Positions 9,987 through 18,990 of a stretch of 64,000 nt of DNA are shown in pieces. The translations under genes and the position numbers were made by a program. The notes under the pieces were generated by a model. That model was not told the DNA's origin, made no database searches, and saw nothing but the letters and a program-made list of their open reading frames with translations. This DNA comes from Candidatus Obscuribacterales bacterium (GTDB lineage Bacteria; Cyanobacteriota; Vampirovibrionia; Obscuribacterales; Obscuribacteraceae): contig JAIETF010000030.1 of assembly GCA_019745415.1 (NCBI GenBank), positions 1 through 64,000 of the forward strand, written 5' to 3'. Positions within the stretch are counted from its first letter, which is position 1. The number at the start of each line of letters is the position of its first letter.

Positions 9987-11843
9987 CTAACAAACCGGTT
10001 CGCAAGAACCTTTCTTGTCTTTGTCAGTTGTCTTGTCTTTGTCAGTTGTCTTGTCTTTCTCAGTTGTCTTGTCAAGCTTATTATAGACCTTGAGTTCGTT
10101 CAGCTGCTCATCTGACGCCGCAGATGGTGCACTTGTCATCGGACATGCCCCCGACTGTGTTTTCGGAAAGGCAATGACATCTCTAATTGATTTGCATCCG
10201 CAAAGCAACATGACCATACGATCAAGACCAAGGGCAATACCACCATGGGGTGGCGCGCCCGACTCCAAGGCTTCAAGCAAGAAGCCGAATTTCTCTGCAG
10301 CGGTTTCTCTGTCTAGACCAATGGCAGCGAAGGCTTTCGACTGCATCTCTTGATTGTGAATACGAATAGAGCCGCCGCCGATTTCAACACCGTTATAGAC
10401 GATGTCATAGGCTCTTGCTTTAACACTTTCGGGGTCGCTTTCCAGCTTATCGAGGTCTTCCACCCGCGGGCTGGTGAAGGGATGGTGCACAGCCATTAGA
10501 CGCCCTTCTTCTTCGTCATATTCAAAGAGAGGGAAATCAACAACCCAGAGCAGTTTGTGCAGAGTCTCATCGATCAAGCCGAGTTCCTCACCCAGCTTCA
10601 AGCGCAAGCGACCGAGCACATTGGCCACTTGCTTTGCTTTATCGGCGACAATCAAAATCACATCACCAACGCCGGCCCCGGCTATTTGTATAATCTGCTC
10701 TATTTCATCGGCAGAGAGGTGTTTCTCTAAACCAGAGGTGCGCAGCCCCTCTTTACCAAAGGAAATCCAGGCCAAACCTTTGCCGCCGCAGCTCTTAGCA
10801 TAGTCGGCCCAGGTGTCGAGATGTTTGCGCGAAGTGCTTTCGGCTTTGCCGCTCAAAACTATACCTTTGACCAGACCACCGGCTTCAGCTACATCTTTGA
10901 ACATTTTGAACTTGCAGCTGCGGGCCACCGCTGTGAAATCTTTAAATTCAAGCCCAAAGCGCAGGTCAGGCTTATCGCTGCCATAAAGCCCCATAGCGTC
11001 GGCATAACTCATCTTCTGAAAGGGCGGTTTCAACTCTATGCCGGCACAGGCAAAGCTTTCCACCAATACGCCTTCAGTCACTCTTTGCACTTCGTCTTCA
11101 TCAACAAAAGAAAACTCCATGTCAATTTGAGTAAACTCAGGCTGTCTATCGGCCCGCAAGTCTTCATCGCGGAAGCACCGAGCGATCTGATAATATCGGT
11201 CAACCCCGCTAATCATCAGAGTTTGCTTGAAGAGCTGCGGCGACTGCGGCAGGGCGTACCAGGAACCAGGATTGAGACGACTGGGAACCAGGAAGTCACG
11301 AGCACCTTCTGGAGTAGCTTTGCAAAGAATAGGTGTTTCTACTTCGATAAAGCCCTCGGTATCTAAATAGCGCCTTACAGCCTGCGAAATCTTGTGACGC
11401 ATGACCAGGTTTTTGCTCATCTCGGGGCGGCGCAGATCGAGATAGCGATATTTGAGCCTCAGGGCCTCATCAACCTTTTCGCCTTGATCTAGCTGAAAGG
11501 GCAGAGGACGGGCGGTATTGAGAATTTCACATTGATCAGGATAGAGTTCAACCAGACCAGTCGGGCTGGAATGATTGCAGGTGCCTTCCGGACGCCCGGT
11601 CAACTTGCCTGATACGGCAATGACAAACTCATTTTTCAAGTTTACGAAAACGTCATGTACTTCTTTATTTTTATTAGGGTCGGCAACCAATTGCACCTTG
11701 CCGGTGGCGTCTCTCAGCTCTACGAATATTAGTCCGCCCAAGTCGCGAACCACATTGACCCAGCCGGACAGACAGACATTCTGCCCTACCTTGTCAACAC
11801 TCATTTGTCCGCAACGATGGTCGCGCCGAAGCTTAAGGCTCAC
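9987..11843 (-). CDS. aspS: Aspartyl-tRNA synthetase with low-complexity C-terminal tail
   Basis: 618 aa; 'RYLDLRRP', 'FRDEDLRADRQPEFTQIDMEFSF', 'GIALGLDRMVMLL' class II aaRS motifs. Confidence 0.97.
   Translation of the reverse strand: MSLKLRRDHRCGQMSVDKVGQNVCLSGWVNVVRDLGGLIFVELRDATGKVQLVADPNKNKEVHDVFVNLKNEFVIAVSGKLTGRPEGTCNHSSPTGLVELYPDQCEILNTARPLPFQLDQGEKVDEALRLKYRYLDLRRPEMSKNLVMRHKISQAVRRYLDTEGFIEVETPILCKATPEGARDFLVPSRLNPGSWYALPQSPQLFKQTLMISGVDRYYQIARCFRDEDLRADRQPEFTQIDMEFSFVDEDEVQRVTEGVLVESFACAGIELKPPFQKMSYADAMGLYGSDKPDLRFGLEFKDFTAVARSCKFKMFKDVAEAGGLVKGIVLSGKAESTSRKHLDTWADYAKSCGGKGLAWISFGKEGLRTSGLEKHLSADEIEQIIQIAGAGVGDVILIVADKAKQVANVLGRLRLKLGEELGLIDETLHKLLWVVDFPLFEYDEEEGRLMAVHHPFTSPRVEDLDKLESDPESVKARAYDIVYNGVEIGGGSIRIHNQEMQSKAFAAIGLDRETAAEKFGFLLEALESGAPPHGGIALGLDRMVMLLCGCKSIRDVIAFPKTQSGACPMTSAPSAASDEQLNELKVYNKLDKTTEKDKTTDKDKTTDKDKKGSCEPVC
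10014..10075. repeat. 18-bp tandem repeat (about 3 units) coding for TT(D/E)KDK in the AspRS tail
   Basis: ttgtctttgtcagttgtc / ttgtctttgtcagttgtc / ttgtctttctcagttgtc read directly. Confidence 0.85.
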
Positions 11844-12012
11844 CAGCTTTTCCTCCCTCTATAAAGAACGAACTGCCATTTTAGCTGACAAGCAGGCAAA
11901 AGCAGCCGAAAAACGCGCACCTGTTAAGAATTGGAAGTAGTCAAAACGCCAAGAGGGTGTAGACTAAAAGTATTAGCTTAGATAGTTTTACTTTTCAAAG
12001 GTCTTCGCCAAA

Positions 12013-12567
12013 ATGAGCTTCTTCTCTTTTCTATCTGAACCAATTCCTCGATTTGCATTCGGCCTAGTGGTTTTAGTATTGGGCTTTTCCTACATGTACA
12101 AGGGCTGGAACGCTTGCGTTTTGGGTCGCTTTAACTACTGGTCCGGCTTCTTACCAATAACTATGATCTCACCCTGGCTGACTCACTTGCCTCCAGGCAA
12201 GCGCTCACTTATCAAGCGCAAAGAAGGCATGTTGGCCCACATGTTTGTCGGTCCTTCCTTTTTCATCTGCGGCTTGCTTTGCATCTGCGCCGGCTGTGAC
12301 TTCGTCAATCTTCCAGGCACAAAAACACTCAATCTAATACTAAACGGCGGCGATCCAAACAAACCCACCGCCGTTTCTTTTGACGAAAACACAGGACGTT
12401 ACGCCTTCCCCATTCTGGTGAAAAGCGGGGGCAAATTCTACAAACACTTCTTTGAAACCAGAATCTCGGAAGAGCATGACATTCTCGGTCGCAAACTAGA
12501 TAAGATGATTCCCGACCAGGAAACAAATATCGACGGCGCCAGAATAAAGCACGCCAGCGGCAAATAA
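12013..12567 (+). CDS. Hypothetical membrane protein
   Basis: 184 aa ORF with hydrophobic segments, followed by a terminator-like hairpin. Confidence 0.65.
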   Translation: MSFFSFLSEPIPRFAFGLVVLVLGFSYMYKGWNACVLGRFNYWSGFLPITMISPWLTHLPPGKRSLIKRKEGMLAHMFVGPSFFICGLLCICAGCDFVNLPGTKTLNLILNGGDPNKPTAVSFDENTGRYAFPILVKSGGKFYKHFFETRISEEHDILGRKLDKMIPDQETNIDGARIKHASGK

Positions 12568-12590
12568 CCTCCAGACTTGGTTTTATAAGA

Positions 12591-12614
12591 AAAGAGGGGG
12601 CGCAAGCCCCCTTT
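12591..12614 (+). terminator. Probable intrinsic terminator
   Basis: aagaggggg-cgcaag-cccccttttg just after the 12013-12567 ORF. Confidence 0.65.
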
Positions 12615-12736
12615 TGCTTAGTGTCTATTTAGTTAAGTAGTGTCTATAAAGGGTTGGAAAGACCTTGCTGGATGCATATTTAATGATAGTATCTATGGTT
12701 CGCATATCCGGAAAATATGATTGGAGGGGAGAACCT

Positions 12737-12910
12737 TTGTCAGAGGTTAGAGTAGCCGAGGGCGAAAGCATCGAAGCAGCGCTCAAGCGTTTCAAGAAAA
12801 AAATCCAGAAAGCTGGAATCTTGTCTGAAATTAAGCGCAGAGAACGTTACGAAAAGCCGAGCGTGAAAAGAAAGCGCAAAGCTGAAGCCGCAAGAAAGCG
12901 CCGTTCCTAA
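12737..12910 (+). CDS. rpsU: 30S ribosomal protein S21 (TTG start)
   Basis: '[56 protein letters not shown]'; TTG preceded by ggaggggag; the longer ORF N-terminus (from 12665) is atypical for S21. Confidence 0.92.
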   Translation: MSEVRVAEGESIEAALKRFKKKIQKAGILSEIKRRERYEKPSVKRKRKAEAARKRRS

Positions 12911-12934
12911 TTCTTGAGAACGCCTCCAATAATT

Positions 12935-12962
12935 AGCCCCGCGATTTTCGCGGGGCTTTTTT
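12935..12962 (+). terminator. Intrinsic terminator downstream of rpsU
   Basis: agccccgcgattttcgcggggcttttttg. Confidence 0.9.
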
Positions 12963-13085
12963 GTTCAGCACCTCTGCGACGCGACAAACAGCCTCCGTTG
13001 TCAGGAGATTAATCAGCAGATTAGAGGGCATAAATCTTTCAGAGGCAAAGCAAATTTTTAGTCATGCCCTCGTCACCCTGGTCTT

Positions 13086-13373
13086 TTGTCGGGCCAAATC
13101 AGATTAATTGCGGAGATAGCGATGAGCACAAAGAAAAACCAAGCCGGCATGGTCAAACTGGAAACAGGGAACCTCAAAGAAAGACTGAATAAACTTTATG
13201 ACTGTCGTAAGGGTCAAAGTCACCTTAACCAAGGCCTCACCCAAGAAGGCATGTTTGAATATCTATGGGATCTGAAAGAAAGAGCCCTGCTTGAAAAACG
13301 CCAGACTGTAGAGGTGCCGAGCAATTGGCTGGACGAATTAGAAGATATGCAAGAAGAAAGAAGATTCTCCTGA
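13086..13373 (+). CDS. Hypothetical protein
   Basis: 95 aa ORF, overlaps the next ORF. Confidence 0.45.
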   Translation: MSGQIRLIAEIAMSTKKNQAGMVKLETGNLKERLNKLYDCRKGQSHLNQGLTQEGMFEYLWDLKERALLEKRQTVEVPSNWLDELEDMQEERRFS

Positions 13374-14053
13374 CCACAGGACTCACCTGCTTCCTTGCAG
13401 CCGGCATTTTGCCAGGCTTTATCCTTAGACAATCAGGCGCCTTGGCCAAAAGTCTAACCAGACAGCAAAAGCAAGTAATTGCCAAAGAACTACATCTAGC
13501 CGGATTGGCTGCCCGCAAAGCCAATCTGAAAATGGATCAAGACATTGAAGCACTGGCAGAAGCGCTGCCGGTGCTTTTGTCTAGACTAACCAAAAAACTA
13601 GCACCGGGTCAGGTGATCACTTCATCGGTTCTAGAGACGACAGAGCCAGTCAAAACCATACTGAGCCGCAACCCCTATGAACAAGAGAAAGAGCTGGCAG
13701 GCGAAATGAGCCGTCAGCGAGCCGAATATGCGGCAGCCGCCCCGGCGGTGCAGCACCAGGGCTTTGGCACCACCAAAATCAAGGGTGATCGCCGCGAGCC
13801 AGAAGAAGAGCAGACTCCGCGCCTTTATATAGTGGGGGTTAGCCCCCTGGAAATATCAGAAACCACAAATAGCGGCGAACTAAGCGAGACGCTAAAGGCT
13901 CAAACCCAAACCAATCGCATTCCCGGCACCTATTATGTTTTTTGCGACCGCAAACAATTTCTAGTGACAGCCATCGGTCTGGAAGGACAAGCTCTGCATG
14001 GCGAGAAAGGCCTGCGAGCCAGCCTTGGTGCAATACCAAGTGCCGGCCCCTAA
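13325..14053 (+). CDS. Hypothetical protein with N-terminal hydrophobic anchor
   Basis: 242 aa ORF; 'RRKKILLTTGLTCFLAAGILPGFIL'; start codon uncertain. Confidence 0.55.
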   Translation: MAGRIRRYARRKKILLTTGLTCFLAAGILPGFILRQSGALAKSLTRQQKQVIAKELHLAGLAARKANLKMDQDIEALAEALPVLLSRLTKKLAPGQVITSSVLETTEPVKTILSRNPYEQEKELAGEMSRQRAEYAAAAPAVQHQGFGTTKIKGDRREPEEEQTPRLYIVGVSPLEISETTNSGELSETLKAQTQTNRIPGTYYVFCDRKQFLVTAIGLEGQALHGEKGLRASLGAIPSAGP

Positions 14054-14161
14054 AGAAAAGACGATTCAATGTTTTGGCTAGGACAATACTAGGCAAAATA
14101 CCAGGTCAATAACAATAACGATTAGCTACTCTGGTCGTATGACTTCTAGAGTAGAGAAAGA

Positions 14162-16666
14162 ATGAACAGACTAAATCTTCGAAATAAAGCCCTAACTGCA
14201 GGCTCTCTCATTTTGCTTATGCAAGGCGGCTTGCTTTCGAGCCCGGTGTCTTCAGCCGAAAGAAGCAAAACCAATTTAAATTTAGCTAGCGCCACCACCG
14301 GCGGCATCAGCCAGAAAGACGGACGTAAGAGTCTTTTAAATGCAGAAGGTTCAGGTACTCTCAAGGCTCTAGACAAAGATGGAAAAGAAGTAGGCCGCTG
14401 CCCGCTCAAGCACACCGCCGTCACCGCCGACATAGCAGGTTATATCGCCAGAGTGACTGTGAAACAGACTTTTGCCAATCCCTTCACCAAAAAGATAGAG
14501 GCGGTCTATACATTCCCCTTGAGCGAAAACGGTGCTGTCGATGAGATGCTCATGAAAATCGGCAGTCGCACCATCCACGGCACCATCAAAAAACGAGAAG
14601 AAGCCAGACAAATTTATGAAGACGCCAGGCAGAGAGGCTATGCTGCCTCGCTCTTAGAACAAGAACGCAGCAATATCTTCACCCAATCTGTGGCCAATAT
14701 AGAACCAGGCAAAGACATTGAAGTCACCATAAGTTATATCGAAACCCTACCCTTCGATGGCGGCAAGTATACTTTCACCTTCCCCACCGTTGTCGGTCCT
14801 CGCTTTATGGGCAGCGGTCTTGGTCCTGATTCAGCGCCGGTGCCTGATGCCTCGCGCATTAGCCCGCCGCTTGCCGCCGAGGGAGAAAGAGCCGGACATG
14901 ATATTTCAATAGACATTAACCTAGACGCCGGCATGAGCCTGAGCAATCTCAACTCGGCATTGCACCAGGTCAATATAGAGAAGAGAGGCGAGAGCAAAGC
15001 CCATGTGAATTTAGTTGACCAAAAAACAATTCCAAATAAAGACTTTGTTCTGTCTTGGAATGTGGCTCAGGAACAAATCAAAAGCGGCTATCTCACCTAT
15101 AAACAGAAAGCAGACAAAGACGGCTATTTTACCCTGATGGTGATGCCGCCCAAGAGAGTAACGGCGCAAAACACGGCGCCCAAAGAGCTTATCTTCGTCA
15201 TCGACTGCAGCGGCTCGCAAAGCGGCGCTCCTTTGCAAAAGGCTAAAGACGCCATGCTCTATATGCTTGAACACATGAACGCCAACGATACTTTCCAAAT
15301 TATCACCTTCAACAACAGTGTCGAACAGTTTCCCGATAAACCGGAACAAGCCGGTCAAGATCTAAAACAAAAAGCACGCGACTTCATCGAAAAGTTGCAA
15401 GCGCGGGGCGGCACTTGGATGGCGCCGGCGGTGGAAAAGGCTTGCAGCTTAGCCAATGACTCTCATCGCCTCAGGATAATTACTTTTATGACCGACGGCT
15501 ATGTCGGCAACGACTTTGAGATTCTTGGTCTGGTCAAGAAAATGCGCGGCAACTCGCGTTGGTTCCCTTTCGGCACAGGCAACAGTGTCAACCGCATGCT
15601 CATCGACGGTATGGCTAAAGAAGGGGGCGGCGAGGCTGAATACGTGCTGCTCAACTCTTCCGCTGAAACAGTAGGCAAGAAATTCTATGAGCGAATCGGC
15701 AGCCCCGTGCTTACAGACGTCAAACTAAGTTTTTCTGATGGTTTGGAAGTAAAAGATGTCTATCCCCGTGAAGTTTCGGATGTCTATGCCGAAAGACCAC
15801 TTTATTTCAAGGGTCGCTATACCGCCCCCAGAGCCGGCACCATCACCTTAACCGGCTATCAAGCCGGTAAGCCATATAGTCAAATAATCAAAGTAGACTT
15901 TCCCAACGAATCTAAAGAAAACAAAGGCGTACCATCGCTCTGGGCCCGCGCTAAAGTAGATCGCCTCATGTCTGAAGACTGGTTCGGGGCTCAACAAGGA
16001 CAGGTCAATAAAGAGCTGAAAGAAGAAATAGTCGACACTGCCCTCAAGCATCACATCATGACCCAGTACACCTCATTTGTAGCAGTGGACGACTCAATCA
16101 AGACCAAGGGTGAGCCGGGAGAGAAAGTAAATGTGCCGGTGGAGATGCCCGACGGCGTAAGCCGCGAAGCGATATTCGGTAGAGGCAATATGAATAGACC
16201 GACAGCTGCTCCTGTTCGGGCGAAACTAATGAATATCACAAACTTTGCCTATCGAAATAATGCAAACTTAGGCAGCGCAAACTTAGGCAGCGCAAACTAT
16301 GGCGTGGCTTACTCAGCAGCCGGTATGCCAGTTGGCGCCCTCTCACAAGCAAGCAGCAGCGCCCAAACCAGACAAATGGAGTATTGCAAGAAAAGAGAAT
16401 CGGACCGCAAAGATCAAGAAAAGCCTGCGGAAGAAGCTAGCCCAATAGACAAGGGTCAAGCAAAAGATAAAGACCAAAACTTGGTGCTCACTATCAAGAT
16501 CAAGACAGCTATGCTCTCGGCTAAGAACAAGAAAGCACTCAAAGCTCTCGGCGCAAAAATAATAAGCCAAGGCAAAGAAATAAAGCTTTCACTGCCGGCA
16601 AGCAAGCTGAAAGAACTAGCCAAGCTGGACTTTATTGTCTCTGTCAAGCTAATCGAGAAAGAGTAA
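14162..16666 (+). CDS. VIT domain and von Willebrand factor A domain protein
   Basis: 834 aa; signal peptide, VIT-like 'AVTADIAGYIARVTVKQTFANPFTKKIEAVYTFPL', vWA MIDAS 'FVIDCSGSQSG'. Confidence 0.88.
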   Translation: MNRLNLRNKALTAGSLILLMQGGLLSSPVSSAERSKTNLNLASATTGGISQKDGRKSLLNAEGSGTLKALDKDGKEVGRCPLKHTAVTADIAGYIARVTVKQTFANPFTKKIEAVYTFPLSENGAVDEMLMKIGSRTIHGTIKKREEARQIYEDARQRGYAASLLEQERSNIFTQSVANIEPGKDIEVTISYIETLPFDGGKYTFTFPTVVGPRFMGSGLGPDSAPVPDASRISPPLAAEGERAGHDISIDINLDAGMSLSNLNSALHQVNIEKRGESKAHVNLVDQKTIPNKDFVLSWNVAQEQIKSGYLTYKQKADKDGYFTLMVMPPKRVTAQNTAPKELIFVIDCSGSQSGAPLQKAKDAMLYMLEHMNANDTFQIITFNNSVEQFPDKPEQAGQDLKQKARDFIEKLQARGGTWMAPAVEKACSLANDSHRLRIITFMTDGYVGNDFEILGLVKKMRGNSRWFPFGTGNSVNRMLIDGMAKEGGGEAEYVLLNSSAETVGKKFYERIGSPVLTDVKLSFSDGLEVKDVYPREVSDVYAERPLYFKGRYTAPRAGTITLTGYQAGKPYSQIIKVDFPNESKENKGVPSLWARAKVDRLMSEDWFGAQQGQVNKELKEEIVDTALKHHIMTQYTSFVAVDDSIKTKGEPGEKVNVPVEMPDGVSREAIFGRGNMNRPTAAPVRAKLMNITNFAYRNNANLGSANLGSANYGVAYSAAGMPVGALSQASSSAQTRQMEYCKKRESDRKDQEKPAEEASPIDKGQAKDKDQNLVLTIKIKTAMLSAKNKKALKALGAKIISQGKEIKLSLPASKLKELAKLDFIVSVKLIEKE

Positions 16667-16688
16667 GAGCAATCAGTTCGCAGGCGGG

Positions 16689-17777
16689 CTAGTCAGTGTT
16701 GCTGCCTACTTTCTTGAGAAGAGCGCGAATGGCGGGCAGAGCCTCTTCTGCCGCCTTTTCACCAGCCAGCAAGGCGCGCCTGGCATCGGCACGTTTGGTA
16801 GAAATGAGTGAGATGCCACTGGTATCAGGATGAATCAAGATATCGGCCATCATCCCCTGGGGCTTGTCTATACTAGCCAACTTCCAAGCAATAGCCCGGC
16901 GCCCTACCGAACCGAAAGGCCTAAACTTTTCGGCGTCTTGCTTTTCAAAAGGTTCATCGATGTTAACGGCAATAACAATATCAGCACCCATTTCTCGGCA
17001 TTGTTTAACCGGCAAATTGCAAACCAAACCGCCATCAGACATCAAATAATCATCGATAGGAATTGGTTTTCTTAAGACCGGCACAGCACAGCTGGCGGTC
17101 ATAGCGCGGGCTAGATGCCCCTTCTTGATCAGATAAGTCTCACCGTCAAGCAAGTTGAAAGTGACTGCGGCAAAAGGAATCTTCAACTCCTCTATCTCGA
17201 CATCACGGGTGGACATGCCGGCCATGAGATGTTCCTTGAAGGCTTTGCCGCCATAAAGCCCATCATAAGATTTGACTCCAAAAAACCGCGAAATATAGAA
17301 AAAAGGCAGAGCCATGACTTGAAAGGCAATGGGTACAGTCATAAACTGCCGCATCACCCTGGCACTCACAACCGGCTCTTCCATTTCTTCAGGCTTCACA
17401 CCCAAACAGTAAAAGCCACCCACCACCGAGCCTATACTTGTGCCGACCACGCAATCAAACTTGATACCTTCACGCTCAAGCACTTTCAAAACACCCACAT
17501 GGGCGGCGCCTCTAGCTCCGCCGCCACCAAGGGCCAGACCAATCTTGGGTCTGGTGGAAAGCCCCTCAAATCTTCTCTCTAGAGCCTGAGCTTGAGACTG
17601 AAACTGAATCGCTTCAGTCAGATCGGCAGCCTTGGTCAACTGCACCGAATCAGAGGCAAACACAGGCATTACATAGGCAAATGACTGCACACTGCCGCAT
17701 AAAAGCGAAAGTAGAAGCGAAAGAAGAAATGAACCTGGTCGCATCGAGTTACCTGTAATTGCTGGGCTGTTTTCCAA
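16689..17777 (-). CDS. Patatin-like phospholipase family protein
   Basis: 362 aa; 'GLALGGGGARGAAHVGVLKVLE', GxSxG 'VGTSIGSVVGG', 'DGGLVCNLPV'. Confidence 0.93.
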   Translation of the reverse strand: MENSPAITGNSMRPGSFLLSLLLSLLCGSVQSFAYVMPVFASDSVQLTKAADLTEAIQFQSQAQALERRFEGLSTRPKIGLALGGGGARGAAHVGVLKVLEREGIKFDCVVGTSIGSVVGGFYCLGVKPEEMEEPVVSARVMRQFMTVPIAFQVMALPFFYISRFFGVKSYDGLYGGKAFKEHLMAGMSTRDVEIEELKIPFAAVTFNLLDGETYLIKKGHLARAMTASCAVPVLRKPIPIDDYLMSDGGLVCNLPVKQCREMGADIVIAVNIDEPFEKQDAEKFRPFGSVGRRAIAWKLASIDKPQGMMADILIHPDTSGISLISTKRADARRALLAGEKAAEEALPAIRALLKKVGSNTD

Positions 17778-18014
17778 TTGTTAATCTGGAGTTTAGCAGG
17801 TTGACCAATTTGCAGATGCTTACACTTGTTTATTAAGTAAGTAAACTAGATGGCGCCAAAGCAACCAAACAGCGCCGGATAGAATCGGCAAAAGCCTGTC
17901 AGGCTGCCAATTGACAAGGGTTCCACCTTTGAGCCTGCCAAAAGACGGGAAGCGCCTTATTTATGCTTAAAACAGAAAGGCTGGAAAACTACCCGATTCT
18001 GGCTTACTTTGTAA

Positions 18015-18974
18015 GTGAGCCAACGAGGAAAAGAGATGAAAGTTCTAGTCGCAATAGATGCCAAACCGAGTTCACGCGCCACCCTCGACGCCATGCTCAA
18101 AATGCAATGGCAGACCGGTACCGAAATCAATTTGGTCACTGTTCTAGATAAAGAAGCAAACCAGAGCGAAGACAATGCCGAACTTTCCGCCACCGAAGCA
18201 ATCGCAGAAGAACTGCACAACCGCCTCAAGCAATGCAAAGTCGCTTATTTTGTTAGACGGGGCGAGCCTAAAGAAGAATTGCTGTCGCTTTGCGAAAACT
18301 TCCAGACCGACTTAATGGTAGTCGGCTCCAACCAAGAAAGTACGATGGAGAGACTATTCTTAGGCAGTGTCTCACAGTCCCTGGTAGCGGCGGCCCCCTG
18401 CCCGGTGCTGGTGGCAAAAACTCCCTGCTTCCTGGCTCGTATGCAAACACCCTCTTACAAAACCGTAATCTTGCCTATCGATGATTCGGTCTATTCGCAA
18501 GTGGCGGCGGAATGGTTGACCAATTTCAAATGGAACGATAGTAAACTGATTCTGCTTGCCGTGGTGGAGGATGATACCGACTTTCACCATGTGGAAGTAA
18601 GCCTGGATAATAGAGCAGCCGCTCTCCATGGTCATTTCCAACCACAGAACATTCAAATGCAAATAGTCAAAGGCGACCCCAGACAAGTTATAGTCGACCA
18701 AGCCAGAAAGCACTATGCCGATATGATCGTCATGGGCAGCCACGGTCGCAAGGGCTTCAAACGCATGATCTTGGGCAGTGTCAGCCAAGCGGTTTCCCAA
18801 GAAGCACCATGTGCAGTATCAATTGTGCGCGGTCTTATGGAAGAAGACCGCTCCCTCAAGAAGACCGCTAGCTTCGACAAAGTCAAGCTCATGGAAAAGG
18901 CGGAATATCTCGCCATGACCAACAAAGATAGTAATGATATGTCATCGGTGCACTCCATGCCGGCCGGCTTCTAA
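18015..18974 (+). CDS. Universal stress protein, two UspA domains
   Basis: 319 aa; two copies of 'MVVGSN.../MIVMGSHGRKGFKRMILGSVSQAV'. Confidence 0.93.
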   Translation: MSQRGKEMKVLVAIDAKPSSRATLDAMLKMQWQTGTEINLVTVLDKEANQSEDNAELSATEAIAEELHNRLKQCKVAYFVRRGEPKEELLSLCENFQTDLMVVGSNQESTMERLFLGSVSQSLVAAAPCPVLVAKTPCFLARMQTPSYKTVILPIDDSVYSQVAAEWLTNFKWNDSKLILLAVVEDDTDFHHVEVSLDNRAAALHGHFQPQNIQMQIVKGDPRQVIVDQARKHYADMIVMGSHGRKGFKRMILGSVSQAVSQEAPCAVSIVRGLMEEDRSLKKTASFDKVKLMEKAEYLAMTNKDSNDMSSVHSMPAGF

Positions 18975-18990
18975 TTATAAGGACAGTCTG

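Noticed and set aside
12665-12736. Extended N-terminus of S21 from the ORF track
   Set aside because: TTG at 12737 has a good Shine-Dalgarno and gives the canonical S21 length; upstream codons look like leader sequence.
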